A stretch of 64,000 nt of DNA from Annona cherimola (Eukaryota > Streptophyta > Magnoliopsida > Magnoliales > Annonaceae). The notes beneath the pieces were generated by a model. The model did not search any database. It was not told where the DNA came from and saw only the letters and a list, made by a program, of their open reading frames with translations. Position numbers and translations under genes: made by a program. The DNA lies in contig CM059971.1 in assembly GCA_030490835.1 (NCBI GenBank), forward strand, positions 55,414,012-55,478,011, written 5' to 3'. Positions 22,941 through 34,118 of the stretch are shown here, in pieces (position 1 is the first letter of the stretch; each line of letters opens with the position of its first letter).

Positions 22941-23879
22941 TGGGCCATCCTCCCATACGTTGCCGCCTTGCTTTAGGACCAAATCAGGATCTTCTCTTTC
23001 TCTCATTTTGTCTTATTGGGGCATGTTTGGCAATCATAAAAAGCTATCGATTTAAAACTTTTTACTTCTTCAACTATCTTATTTTTAATCTTTTTCACAT
23101 ATTTTTTCACAATTTTCCTAAATTTCAATCATTTCTTCTACTTGTTTTGGCCTCTTTTTGAGTTGGGTTAGATCATCCCATTCATGTCAGTAGTTCTAAG
23201 AAATAAACGCTTGATTAATTCTCCCAATGAATTTTAAAGCATTTAATTCTTTTAATCGAGTTTGAACAATATATCATATAAGTATTTTGCATTGTATTCC
23301 ACACTCAGATTTTATATTTCTAACAAGAAAATGCTTGATTAAAAGAGCTGAATACAACATTCCATAAAAAATTATAATTTTATTGAAATAATGATAAAAT
23401 GCATAGGTCTTTCTATGACTTTAGATGTGCGAGAAAATCATATTTGACAAAAATACAAATGTGAGTGAGTACACAATGTCATGCGTCGTGGTTTAAAAAT
23501 GAGTAGATGTCGCCACGCACCATCACTTAAAGAAGTCGTATTCGACCATATGTCATGACAACAAAGAATGGGTAAGTATATAACGCCAAGTGCCATGAGT
23601 CAAGTGAGTTTATGTTTAGCTCGTTGACCATCGATGACTCAATTTAGAACTAGTAAGGGGACCATTGACTACACTATTGACCCTACACATCAATTCGTGT
23701 GTCCACTCGACCTCTAGATTTACACAGCAAACCACAACGTCACGCATTCAATTTCTAGATTTACACAAAAAGCCAGTGTATCCTGCACTTAGTCTTTAGA
23801 TTCATATCGAAAGCCAACGTATTCCGCATATAACCTTTGGATTGAAAATTGGATGGTTTTATCAAGAAAACTGGGATAT
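22941..23879. other. Intergenic, no gene recognised
   Basis: Nothing recognised. Near 23025-23090 the text GCATGTTTGGCAATCATAAAAAG...AAAACTTTTTA resembles the left end of the small MITE at 35990, so a half copy may lie here. Confidence 0.35.
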
Positions 23880-24420
23880 GAAATGTGTTTAAGCTAACTA
23901 TACAAAGCTAGGGCCCATTAGGGTTGACTCAAGGAGTTCGTGCCTAACTGGACCTGTTGTAAAGTTTCGGACCCAAATCGGCCTGGTTGAATGGTCTTTG
24001 AAGGCTTTGGGCTAACTCGGCTAGCTAAAGGGCTTTGAATCTAACTTGAGAGTTATGGGCCCAAATGGGCTTATTGAAGGGCTTTAAGACCAAATAAACT
24101 AGCTTTGAAGGTTCTCAGTCAAATTGGGATGTCTTAGACTATTTTTGAAGGTTGTGCTCCATTAAATGGTTCTGGGCCCAAATAGAGATGACTGAGATGC
24201 TTTGGAGTTCAAGTAGGCCTATTGGGGATTATAAGTCTTCTTACAAAGCTTTGGGTCCAATTGGGCTAGTTGGAGAATTTCGGGCTTGCTAAGCAGTGTT
24301 GGGCCCAACTAAGTCAATCGAAAAGTTTTAAATCCAACGAATTTTGGGCTCACATGGGTTGAAATAGGCTAGATCGGACCAGAATGGGTTAGAATTACCT
24401 AACTGGTTTCTATATGTGAG
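23880..24420. repeat. Degenerate tandem repeat, about 45-50 bp unit
   Basis: Diverged copies of a unit like GGGCCCAAATGGGCTTATTG followed by AAGGGCTTT repeat roughly ten times. Each has a GGGC-CAA-TGGGCTAGTTG core. It has no ORF, and 24421-25028 beyond it shows nothing recognised. Confidence 0.55.
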
Positions 24421-25028
24421 TTACGTACAATTTACATGGGACAGATCTCAATAAATCTATATATTCCTAATTTTAGCTTAAGAAGAGAGTTTTTATAACT
24501 CTTTAATGCAAAATAACTTCACTCTCTATTGAATTTTTTGTGTCTACAGGTCATTACCATCTAGCAAGTCCTGCATATCATGTGTATTTCTAATGTGAGG
24601 GCAAAATGCTAGCATTAAGTCTAGTTTAGGAATCTCTTGCTAAAGCAAGAATAAGATCCATCGCAATCTGATTGCTCCAATCATGAAAACCAAGTGAGGG
24701 TTGATGATTCCAGCAATGTAACATTTTTATTTGGGTTGAAGGGAAAACATATCTAGATAATTTTTATGGAACACAAAGGGAGAAATACTTAATCCCATAT
24801 TTTAAATTAATTGCCACTCAAAGATTTTCTATATGTGATAAATTAAAATTTTTCAAAGAAAATATTTTTTATGAAAAACAAAGGGAAATACTTCACCTCC
24901 ACGTTTCAAGTCATCTCCCATTCTGAGATTATCCATATGAGGAAAAGTAGAATTTTTCTATCTTTGATTTCAAGTTAGAAGATGGAAAAGGACTTTTTAA
25001 AGTGTTTTGGAATTTTTTAGGACCCTTG

Positions 25029-26593
25029 TGTTGGTCCCGAGTTAGTGGCAAAACCCAAGAGGGGAGGGGTGAATTGGGTTCTTTAAAAAATCTTTGGTAA
25101 ATAAAGACTTAACCCCTTGAGTAATTAATCCCCTTTTGAAAAGAGCTAGAGAGCAATAAAGATAAAGCAGTAAAAAGAAATATAACACAAGATTTATAGT
25201 GGTTCGGGCAAACCTTCCCTACTCCACTCTTCCAAGCTCACACTCTGTTGTGACTTGGGTTCCACTATGTATTCCACGAATACACTTAGAGTCACCGCTC
25301 TCTTCTAGATTCCAGCTCTAGGGGGCATATACAACTAGAGTCACTTGCTCTCTTCTAGATTCTAGCTCTAGGGGGCATAAACAACTCACATGCAAAAGTA
25401 GGTGATGAGTCTCACTCCAATCACACCCTACTTTGCATATACTTGATCTTAGCTACCCAAGCTAAATCAAGATTTATACAACAAGACAATGAAATAAATG
25501 AAACTACACTTTACAGATTTGTGTAGGCAGATTTAGCTCGAGGAAGAAGTTGTAGAAGCAGCTTTAGATGAATATTGTTGAAGGCGCTAGCAACTTGAAG
25601 CTTTCTTCTTCCTTAGAATTTATACGGACCACTTAACAATGAAGAAAATATGAACGTTGTGGAGGTGGTTGGTGCGCAATAAATGAACTCCAACGTTCGA
25701 AAATTTGAACGTTATACCCAAGTCGAAGGTGGAGTCGACTTGGGATGCGACTTGGCTACCCAAGTCGCATCTGGAGTCGACTTCGTCTGCGACTCCAGTT
25801 CTTCGGATTCCCAAGTCTTAGGCTTGGTCGAATTGACTTCAGACTTCGACCCAAGTCGATCCTGAAGTCGACTTGGCCTGCGACTTGGCTCGGGTTTTGC
25901 TGAACCTGCTTTGATCTTCAAGTTGTGTTCTTCTATCTTGGATTGGCTTGATTCTTACTTAGATGATTCATGCATATTTGACTTATGTAGTCTTGATAGA
26001 CATTGTTTGAATCATTCTTGTATCTTTGTCTTTGAGCTTGATAGACTTGATTTGATGTAGAACATGATTCTTGACTTTGAATTTGACTCATTTATTTTTC
26101 ATCTTGATTCCTTGGACTTGAGTGATAAATCCTCTTGAATAGCTTGAAAACTGCATCTTCGAAGTTTGAACTTCTCAAGTCGTGGATGGAGTCGACCTGG
26201 CCTGCGACTTCACCCAAGTCGCACCTGGAGTCGACTTCGTTTGCGACTTCGTTATGTTCGTTTCCACTTTTCAACTCTGGATACTCCAAGTCGATGCTGG
26301 AGTCGACTTCGTCTGCGACTTGACTTCCCAAGTCGCAAGTGGAGTCGACTTGACCTGCGACTTCACCTGTTGCCTTTTGGGATTCATTCTCAAGTCGATA
26401 TTTGAGTCGACTTTGGGATCGACTTCACCCAAGTCGAAGTCCAAGTCGACTTGGAGATCGACTTGACCTCTTTGCTTTCCTTAAACATTTAGCAAACACA
26501 TTAGTACCTTTTATATATTCAAAATTAGTTATTGTTAATCATCAAAACTCAAGATTTGGTCAATTTTTATTGTTTTAAACATTGTTTCCAACA
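25029..26593 (-). repeat. E1 3' LTR (lacks TATA region)
   Basis: 1565 bp. It matches the 5' LTR except for about 8 substitutions and a 117-bp deletion equivalent to 34731-34847, between the near-identical octamers GAGAAAAT and AAGAAAAT. The deletion removes the TATA box. Nine GTCGAC palindromes lie in the U3 part (25735-26450). Confidence 0.93.
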
Positions 26594-26607
26594 ATCTCCC
26601 CCTTTTT
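26594..26607 (-). other. E1 polypurine tract
   Basis: The minus strand reads AAAAAGGGGGAGAT directly before the 3' LTR start, the expected primer for plus-strand DNA synthesis. E2 has AAAAAGGGGAGAT at the same place. Confidence 0.9.
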
Positions 26608-26959
26608 GATGATTGACAAAACTTCATTTGAGTTGATACCTTTCAAGCATTAATCATGTTCATATGTCTTTTGAAAAACAGAGCATTTCTCTTATAGGTC
26701 AGAGCTTTTTGAAATTTCAACCATTATATCATTTTGGCATATTGGATACCTTTCAAGCAAATCATGTTGAATACTTTATTAATCAAGCATAACATATTAA
26801 GCAAACATAACATTCATCAAAAGCATATATATATATATCAAGTTTCATTTTTACAAAATGCAATACAAAACAAAAATGAAACCTAGATACAAAACTACCC
26901 AACCCAAAAGAAAATTTTACTCAACTCACCTATTCTATCTCCCCCTTTTTGTCAAACTA

Positions 26960-28567
26960 TCAAAAATTTATAAAAAATCGATCAACTCTTAATGATTTTG
27001 TGAATTGAAATTGAGAGATCGGATATAAGATTGGTTCGATAGGACAATGATGGGCCGATGAGTAAACAAGAGAAGCGTGATCTGGAGTTGCTTCTTTATG
27101 AATTGATCCTGATTCGTAAGGATCGAGTTCAGGCATGGGTTTCTTCTTATGTCGGCCAGAGGCAAGATGATAGCGGATAGTCCGCATTTCCCGCTCAATT
27201 CTGTCTTGCCGGGAGTGCATATCCTCGAGGGCATTGTGAACGCCGGTGATAAGACTTGTCATCCGGTCTTCTTGATAACCCATTTCTGCCCTCATAGCAA
27301 TAATTTCATCTTTTAAATCCTTTACGGTGACCTCCTCAGAAGAGGTTGGAGGCACCCGTTCTCTTGCAGCGGACCCTTGTGGAGAATAGGATCCGTGCGA
27401 TATGGGAGATGCTGGCTCCTCTTGAGCAAGTGGTGCCGCGGGAGGTTGCTCCCCCTCAGTCTGTGCATTGTCTTCTTGCTCTTCTTCTGAAGCTTCATGC
27501 CTTAGTTCAAGCAGATTGATCTTCATTCTTTGTATGAGAGCTTTATTTATGGCATTTGTGGATTTGAGCACTTCGAAAGGCTCGCCTTCAATATCCACTT
27601 TGAAGAATTCAAGAATCTTTGTGATCCATGTGCCATAGGGAAGGACTCCTCGTGGGTTATCCTTTCTAGAAGCCAAGGCTTCAAGAAATAATTTGGGTAT
27701 GCTCACTTTGACCCTGTTGGCCACTTTCCATAGTATCCCTGCTTCTTGTGGGTTCAATTGATTTCTTCCACCGCCCTTTGGGTAGATGCAGTGGGCAATG
27801 AGGAGTCTGAGCACTCGTAGCCTAGGTGACAGATCCATGTACCGAAGGAATTTGATTCCCGGATGGTACTTGTTGCTCCGGGTGAGCTGATTATACATTC
27901 GATCCAAAGTGAGATCTTCTGGAATAGGCTCATCCTCATACGGGACTCCAAGTATGTGTCCTAAATGACTCATTATGTCAGTCGGACCTGAAATTATCCC
28001 GATTCCAATATCTATTTCTACTCCTTTGACGAAGGTTCCAAAGTATTCTTCATCCCATAGATAATAAAACATTCGAGTAAGATCTGGATAGACCCTTTCG
28101 TCCTCCTTTAGCAAATTTATCCATCCTTGAAAATCCAATAGATCTTCTATGTCGGATCCATATTCTTTCAGGAAATTAAAATCTATAATCTTGGGTATGA
28201 ATACCTTCTGTTCGTAGAATTTTTTGTAAAAACGGCTATGTTGGAGCTCGGTTTTGAAGTAGGTAGTGGGCATCTTCAATACTTGTGCTTTCCCAGCCGC
28301 AGTGCCTCTTTTGCTTGTCCCGGATGGTGTGCTCTGTGAGGTTTGTTGTTGACTTTCAGACCTGGGTGCTTGATCAGATGATTGAGTAGTGGTTTGGAAT
28401 CGAACCCGTTTACCCGTCGAAGTCGAAGGTTCCTCTCGTGGCCGTTTTGCGGGTGTTCTTTGCCTTCTGGGCACCTCTTCCTCAGTTGTTGACCTTGAAG
28501 GTCTAGGCATAGGCTTTAGAGATGGTTTTGAGACTGCTTTCTTTGGAGGTCTAGCTTTAGGTGCCAT
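26960..28567 (-). CDS. E1 extra ORF (env-like slot), putative plant transposon-protein domain
   Basis: An intact 535-codon ORF from ATG at 28567; E2 begins its copy at the equivalent ATG (45316), which decides the start although the frame stays open to 29026. An N-terminal 110-residue basic, Ser/Pro/Arg-rich region (KRPREEPSTSTGKRVRF) is followed by a compact domain of about 270 residues: YFKTELQHSRFYKKFYE, DLLDFQGW, FYYLWDEEYF, then LSPRLRVLRLLIAHCIYPKG-GRNQ, AGILW and LPYGTWITKI. That LRVLRLLI/P-GG-RN/LW layout fits the family called putative plant transposon protein (Transposase_32 in Pfam, from memory). An acidic Gln/Pro-rich stretch and a coiled-coil-like tail (AEMGYQEDRM, RQDRIEREMRTI) follow. 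No signal peptide or membrane helix is seen, so it is not a classical envelope. Function unknown. Confidence 0.8.
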   Translation of the reverse strand: MAPKARPPKKAVSKPSLKPMPRPSRSTTEEEVPRRQRTPAKRPREEPSTSTGKRVRFQTTTQSSDQAPRSESQQQTSQSTPSGTSKRGTAAGKAQVLKMPTTYFKTELQHSRFYKKFYEQKVFIPKIIDFNFLKEYGSDIEDLLDFQGWINLLKEDERVYPDLTRMFYYLWDEEYFGTFVKGVEIDIGIGIISGPTDIMSHLGHILGVPYEDEPIPEDLTLDRMYNQLTRSNKYHPGIKFLRYMDLSPRLRVLRLLIAHCIYPKGGGRNQLNPQEAGILWKVANRVKVSIPKLFLEALASRKDNPRGVLPYGTWITKILEFFKVDIEGEPFEVLKSTNAINKALIQRMKINLLELRHEASEEEQEDNAQTEGEQPPAAPLAQEEPASPISHGSYSPQGSAARERVPPTSSEEVTVKDLKDEIIAMRAEMGYQEDRMTSLITGVHNALEDMHSRQDRIEREMRTIRYHLASGRHKKKPMPELDPYESGSIHKEATPDHASLVYSSAHHCPIEPILYPISQFQFTKSLRVDRFFINF

Positions 28568-29188
28568 TTGGGACGATTTGGAGTTGGATTTTGAGAGAGA
28601 AAAATGGAGATGATACCAAAGAAATGCTGTGAGAAAGAGAGAGAGCTTGGGAGAGATGGAGCTTGAATGAGAGAAGAAAATGAGAAAGCAATGAAGAGAG
28701 AAAGAGAGAAACAGAGAGGAAGAGTGAGAGAGAAAAACGGAGAGGAAGAGAGAGAGAGAGAGAAATGGAGAAGAAAACCGGAGAGAGAGAAAGGGATTTG
28801 CCGGAAAGGTTTGCCGGAGATGGAGGAGGAGAAAATCGCCGGAAGAGTGGAGAGGAATCGCCTGAGAGTAGAGGAAAAAATAGGGTGGCCAAAAGAAAAT
28901 GAGGAAGAAAGAAAAGAGGGAAGAAGAAATAGAAAGGAAGGCTCGGAAGTCGGACGGTCGCGCTCGCGGAGTCGACTTTGCCCTAGGCGAAGTCGACTTC
29001 GGCTCCCTGGAGTCGACTTCGCACATAGTGCGGAGTCGACTTCGACCCCGTGGAGTCGACTTTGCTGTCGAAGCGGAGTCGACTTCACTTTCCCAAGTCG
29101 ACTTGGCGGAGTCGACTTGGCTCCTATGGAGTCGACTTGACTCATCAGTTTGCCTTTTTCAAATTTTGATTTCTTGTTTTAATTTTTC
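28568..29188 (-). promoter_or_regulatory. E1 leader of the extra ORF: palindrome array and pyrimidine tract
   Basis: Between the RNase H stop and the extra ORF lie nine GTCGAC palindromes in about 165 bases (28971, 28992, 29012, 29035, 29055, 29078, 29098, 29111, 29131). On the minus strand a long CT-rich stretch follows (about 28880-28600) up to the ATG. The same palindromes fill the LTR U3. I infer an internal promoter or leader for a separate transcript of the extra ORF; no TATA box is evident. Confidence 0.5.
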
Positions 29189-30622
29189 CTAATTTAGCTC
29201 TATCATCCCCATATCATTCCTAATCTTGTAAAATGATTCTTTAGCTAGAGGTTTGGTAAAGATATCAGCAATTTGATCCTCTGTTTTCACATATTCTAAG
29301 CACACATCATGATTTTCAACATGTTCACGAATAAAATGATGTCTCACATCAATATGTTTGGTTCTAGAATGCAATACAGGATTTTTAGTCAAACAAATTG
29401 CACTTGTATTATCACATCTAATAGGAATATCAACATAATCAATACCATAGTCTTTCAACTGTTGTTTCATCCAAAGTAATTGGGCACAACAACTACCGGC
29501 GGCTATGTATTCGGCTTCAGCAGTAGATAGTGCAACACTTGTTTGTTTTCTTGAATTCCATGAAACTAGCATATGTCCAAGAAATTGACAAGTTCCACTG
29601 GTACTTTTTCTATATACTTTATATCCGGCAAAGTCTGCATCCGAATAGCCGATTAGATCAAAGGTTGACCCCTTTGGATACCATAGTCCAAGATTTGTAG
29701 TTTCTAACAAATATTTAAAAATTCTTTTTACAGCAAGTAGATGTGATTCTTTTGGACATGCTTGGAATCTAGAGCACATACAAACACTAAATAGGATATC
29801 GGGTCTAGAAGCAGTTAAGTATAGCAAGGATCTTATCATGCTTCTATAAAGTGTTTGATCGATACTTTTACCATTTTCTTCCGCATCGATCTTGATTGTA
29901 GAGCTCATTGGAGTGTTTGCTCCTTTGCTATTTTGCATTCCAAACTTCTTGAGCATCTCTCTGGCGTATTTGGACTGATTTAGAAATATTCCTTCACTTT
30001 GTTGCTTGATTTGCAGTCCAAGGAAGAAATTTAATTCTCCCATCATACTCATTTCGAATTCGTTCTGCATTATCTTAGAAAACTCTTGACAAAGTTTTTC
30101 GTCAGTAGCACCAAATATTATGTCATCAACATAAATCTGCACAATTAAAATATTTTTATTTTTATATTTAATGAACAGAGTAGTGTCTACTTTCCCTTTT
30201 TGAAACTCATGGTCAATCAAAAATTTATTCAATCTTTCATACCAAGCTCTTGGAGCTTGTTTTAGTCCATATAATGCTTTGGTCAATTTATAGACATACT
30301 TTGATTGATTATTTTCTCCAAAGCCAGGGGGTTGTTCAACATATACTTCTTCATTCAGATAGCCATTCAAAAATGCACTTTTTACATCCATTTGAAACAA
30401 TTTGAAATTCATATGAGAAGCAAATGCTAGTAAAATACGTATGGCTTCTAATCTAGCCACGGGTGCATATGATTCTTCAAAATCAATTCCTTCTTCTTGG
30501 GAATACCCTTTGGCTACTAATCTTGCCTTGTTTCTAATTACGAGTCCGCTTTCATCTAATTTGTTCCTAAATATCCATTTAGTACCTATGATAGTGTGAT
30601 TATTTGGTCTGGGAACTAAATG
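29189..30622 (-). CDS. E1 pol: reverse transcriptase and RNase H
   Basis: One open frame runs from just after the TGA at 30623-30625 to the TAA at 29189. Reverse transcriptase landmarks are [39 protein letters not shown] and the catalytic YVDDIIFG. RNase H landmarks are [33 protein letters not shown] and the end [12 protein letters not shown]. This is the normal copia pol order and length with no further break. It copies element RNA into DNA in the virus-like particle. It depends on upstream translation passing the TGA. Confidence 0.9.
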   Translation of the reverse strand, partial: HLVPRPNNHTIIGTKWIFRNKLDESGLVIRNKARLVAKGYSQEEGIDFEESYAPVARLEAIRILLAFASHMNFKLFQMDVKSAFLNGYLNEEVYVEQPPGFGENNQSKYVYKLTKALYGLKQAPRAWYERLNKFLIDHEFQKGKVDTTLFIKYKNKNILIVQIYVDDIIFGATDEKLCQEFSKIMQNEFEMSMMGELNFFLGLQIKQQSEGIFLNQSKYAREMLKKFGMQNSKGANTPMSSTIKIDAEENGKSIDQTLYRSMIRSLLYLTASRPDILFSVCMCSRFQACPKESHLLAVKRIFKYLLETTNLGLWYPKGSTFDLIGYSDADFAGYKVYRKSTSGTCQFLGHMLVSWNSRKQTSVALSTAEAEYIAAGSCCAQLLWMKQQLKDYGIDYVDIPIRCDNTSAICLTKNPVLHSRTKHIDVRHHFIREHVENHDVCLEYVKTEDQIADIFTKPLAKESFYKIRNDMGMIELN

Positions 30623-31757
30623 TCATACGTTGTTCCTTTCGAATTGGTTTAGCTCTTCTTGCATTGCAATCACCCAATTTTCATCATTGAGAGCTTGTTC
30701 AATGGTATTTGGTTCAATTTTAGATACAAAGGCATATTGACCATAAACGTTTTGTTTTGATCTTCTAGTTTTCACTCCTTCAGATATATTTCCAATAACT
30801 TGTTCAATTGGATGGGCATTTTTGAATTTTAAATCAGTTGGAGGTTTGTAAGAAACATTACCTTCACTTACCTCTTTCTCCACGAGATCTTCTGGCTTGA
30901 GCTCGAGTTCCTTTGATTGTTCTTTGCCTTTTGTCTCATCTGCATCACTTTGTTCATCCTCCTTTCTCGGAGTTTGGTTAACTTCATCAAATACAACATG
31001 TATGGATTCTTCTACAACTTGGTTTCGTTTGTTGAATACTCTATATGCTTTGCTATTTGATGAATAACCAAGGAATATAGCCTCATCGCTTTTAGCATCT
31101 AACTTTTCCAAGTTAGTTTTTCCATTGTTCAAAACATAACATGTACATCCAAAAGCATGAAAATAAGAAATATTTGGTTTCCTTCCTTTCCATAGTTCAT
31201 ATGGGGTCTTTTCCAAGATTGCTCGAATTGTAACACGGTTCAATACATGACAAGCTGTACTTACAGCTTCACCCCAAAATTTCTTGGATAGATTGCTCTC
31301 ATTTAGCATAGTTCTAGCCATCTCTTGTATAGTTCTATTTTTCCTTTCAACTACTCCATTTTGTTGTGGAGTTCTTGGTGCAGAAAATGTGTGGTGAATT
31401 CCTTTCTCATTACAAAGTTCTACGAATCGTTTATTTTCGAATTCGCCACCATGATCGCTTCTTATGGTCACAATAGTACTTTGTTTTTTATTTTGCACCA
31501 AATTTGCAAAAATTGCAAACATAGAGAAGGCTTCGTCTTTACTAGTTAAGAGAATTATCCATGTAAATCTTGAAAAATCATCAACTATGACAAATACATA
31601 TTTCTTTCCACCAATGGTTAAAATGTCGGATGGCCCATATAGATCCATGTGTAGTAATTCAAGTGGCCTAGTGGTGGAAATATCCTTTTTGGTAGTGAAA
31701 GGCATCTTTGGTTGTTTAGATAATTGACATGCCTTACAGATTTTGTCTTTGTCATAT
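30623..31757 (-). pseudogene. E1 pol: integrase, flanked by lesions
   Basis: It carries the zinc-binding tail (CKACQLSKQPKM in E2; frame-shifted in E1), the catalytic core with D in LELLHMDLYGPS, D in SDHGGEF and E in PQQNGVVERKNRT (D,D-35-E), then the copia-type C-terminal half ending ALNDENWVIAMQEELNQF. The frame is lost at about 31757 by a 5-nt loss relative to E2, and ends in TGA at 30623-30625 where copia elements usually have Trp (V-W-x-LVPRP). E2 has the same TGA, so it predates both insertions. Confidence 0.85.
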
Positions 31758-32261
31758 TTCAGGCAAGCCTTCTACCAAACTTTTCTTCCATAAGGTTTTT
31801 ATATTTCTCATGTTTATATGTCCAAGCCTTTTATGCCAAACCCATGGATCATTATCAATTGCCATTAGACATTGACCATTCAATTCATCAAGTGAAACCA
31901 AATATACATTTCCATGTCTTTTTCCACTAAACATGATATGCTCTCCATCAAATACATTACATATAGATGATTCAAACACAACTTTGTATCCTTTATCACA
32001 TAATTGGCTAATGCTCATTAGATTGTGTTTGAGTCCTTCAACAAACAAAACATCTTCCATGCATGCATTTGAAAAGCTATGTATATTTCCTTTACCTTTG
32101 ATTTTACCTTTTTCATTATTGCCAAAAGCAACCACTCCATCATTACAAGGCATAAGTTTGTGAAATAAACTTCTTTCACCGGTCATATGCCTTGAGCAAC
32201 CGCTATCCATAAACCATTCATTGTTTGCCTTTGCCTTAAGACATGTCTGAAAAATAAGCAA
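31752..32261 (-). CDS. E1 pol: protease and gag-pre-integrase domain
   Basis: The frame opens after the gag stop in a different phase from gag. It contains the aspartic protease motif WFMDSGCSRHMTG, the region of CMEDVLFVEGLKHNLMSISQ, and the gag-pre-integrase signature WHKRLGHINM. It ends at a premature TGA near 31752 because of the 5-nt loss that also breaks integrase. The protease would mature Gag and Pol. E2 shows the same gag-pol phase change. Confidence 0.85.
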   Translation of the reverse strand: MLIFQTCLKAKANNEWFMDSGCSRHMTGERSLFHKLMPCNDGVVAFGNNEKGKIKGKGNIHSFSNACMEDVLFVEGLKHNLMSISQLCDKGYKVVFESSICNVFDGEHIMFSGKRHGNVYLVSLDELNGQCLMAIDNDPWVWHKRLGHINMRNIKTLWKKSLVEGLPEI

Positions 32262-32268
32262 ATAAATC

Positions 32269-34070
32269 TTATCTTCTTGGTACCCATTTTATGGGTCCAT
32301 TTGGGTTAGTAATATAGATCAATCTTTGTTGTTCTAACTTTGAAAGCCCAAATCTTGTGTTTCTTGGAACCCAAACTAATTTTGCACCATGGTCATATAA
32401 TTTCTTAAAATTACATTTGTAAGTTTTGTGACCCATTTTATTGCAGAAATTACAAGCCATAGGTAATCTTGGAGTAGGCCTCCAAGTATGCAATGGTTCC
32501 ATTATTGGTCTTCTAGTCCACTTAAAATTTTTCTTTTGTGGCTTGTATATAGATGCATTTTTAGTTTGATGTTTCTCAAATATTTGTACATTTGATTTGC
32601 TACTTTCTCCTTGCTCAAATGTATGATACCCAAGACCTCTTTTATGTGTTTGGGAGGTCATATTCAAAAACATTTTGACGCTTTCTCCTGGATTAGAGAA
32701 CTTAGCTAATGATTCATTTAATGATTTGTTCTCGTTTTTCAGCAGATCATTTTCATCTTTCAATTTGTCTAATCTTTCTGCAAGTTTACCATTTACAATT
32801 ATTGTTGCATCACATTGTCTTTTCTTAATTGTAAACTTGCTTCCTAATTTCTTTATTTCTTCATATAATGAATCATATGCAGTTTGTAACTCATCTAATT
32901 CAGTACATTTGAGGCATTCTTGAAAGGAAGAAAAACTTGATTTAGAATGGGAGAGTTTGGAACTTACCTCTTCATCGCTTGTGCATTTTGTTGAGGTAAT
33001 TCGTTCTTCTTGTTCGATTTGTGCCATGCAGCAAATTCTTGCACATTCTTCCGCCTCGTTTTCATCGGTTGAGGAGTTACTCGTTGTAGATTCCTCATCG
33101 TTTACATACATGCCTCTACCTTTGTACTTTTGGAATCTTTTGTTGTTCCTTCTATCCTTTCTTTGTTCGTTTGCCTTGCTTTCTTCGGGAGTTGGACATT
33201 GAGCTTGCATATGTCCCGAACCGCCGCATCGGTAGCATTTGGTTGGTTCTTTCTTCTTCTCTTTGGGAGTTCTTTCCTTGAAGCTTCTGAAATTTTTCCC
33301 TTTTCTCACAAATTTTCTGAAGCGTTTTGTGAGAAGGGCGATTTCATTGTCATTTTGGGAGGAGGAAGAGTCGTCCGAGTTTTCTGCGGCTTTCAAGGCA
33401 ATCACTCTCTTGCCCCTGTGTTGATCCTCGTTTCTCTTCTTAATCAGCTCATGTGACATAAGTGAGCTAATTAAGTCTTCAAGCTTTAAAGTGTTTAGGT
33501 CTTTGGCTTCTTCTATTGCAGTGATCTTTGGAGTCCATGATTCAGGTAGAGCTCTTAAGATCTTCATAACCTGCTCAGATTCAGAAATAGCCTTTCCAAG
33601 ACCTTTTAAAGCATTAGTGATTTTTGAGAACCTAGCAAACATTTCAGAAATGTTTTCTGTTTCAATCATTCTAAAGTTCTCGAGTTCTCCGATCAAAATA
33701 TTTCTTCTCGTCCCTTGGACTTGAGAAGTTCCTTCATAGATAGATGTTAGTGTATCCCATATCTCCTTGGCGGTTAAACAAGAGGATACTCTATCATACT
33801 CCGAAGCCGTAAGAGCACAAAATAAAGAGTTCATGGCCTTAGCATTGCTCTTGACGGTTCTTACTTCCTCTTCGGTCCATTTGGAAGCTCGTTCATCGAT
33901 AGGCAGTGTTACACCATCTTGGATAGCAATCCAAGAATCCATATCGGTAGCCATGATGAGTTGCTTCATACGAAGCTTCCAATATCCAAAATTGTTCCCA
34001 TCAAACAATGGTGGCCTTGTAAAGGATTGCCTTCAGCAAATGCGGGAATGGAAGTAGATTGGGATGCCAT
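32269..34070 (-). pseudogene. E1 gag (1-nt deletion near the start)
   Basis: The original ATG is at 34070 (MASQSTS in both elements). A single-base loss near 34031 (GATTGCCTTC against GATTGGCCTTC expected from E2) puts the body, open from about 34008 to the TAA at 32269, out of frame with that ATG. The body shows the copia gag domain (YWKLRMKQLI, IWDTL, WTPKITAIEEAKDL), a zinc knuckle CYRCGGSGHMQAQC at about residue 258, a Glu/Ser-rich and coiled-coil middle, and a second knuckle CNFCNKMGHKTYKC at about 520. It forms the particle shell and binds the RNA. Two knuckles and about 600 residues are long for copia and fit Sirevirus gag. Confidence 0.88.
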
Positions 34071-34104
34071 ATCAATAAGATCTCTTTGGTAAACTCAAAG
34101 ACCT

Positions 34105-34116
34105 GCTCTGATACCA
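34105..34116 (-). other. E1 primer-binding site (initiator tRNA-Met)
   Basis: The minus strand reads TGGTATCAGAGC two bases after the 5' LTR, complementary to the 3' end of plant initiator tRNA-Met, the usual copia primer. Confidence 0.93.
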
Positions 34117-34118
34117 CT

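Noticed and set aside
25683..26466. Several 60-94 residue ORFs on both strands of the LTRs (also at 34839-35673 and 38554-39328)
   Set aside because: They repeat VDF/RSRL or STP motifs, which are translations of the GTCGAC array, and recur in every LTR copy.
28568..29026. N-terminal extension of the E1 extra ORF to 29026
   Set aside because: The open frame continues, but E2 has no matching extension and the sequence is leader repeats; the shared ATG at 28567/45316 is preferred.
28667..29140. 157-residue plus-strand ORF rich in Arg and Glu
   Set aside because: Antisense of the E1 pyrimidine leader and palindrome array; it repeats the RSRLR motif because the DNA repeats.
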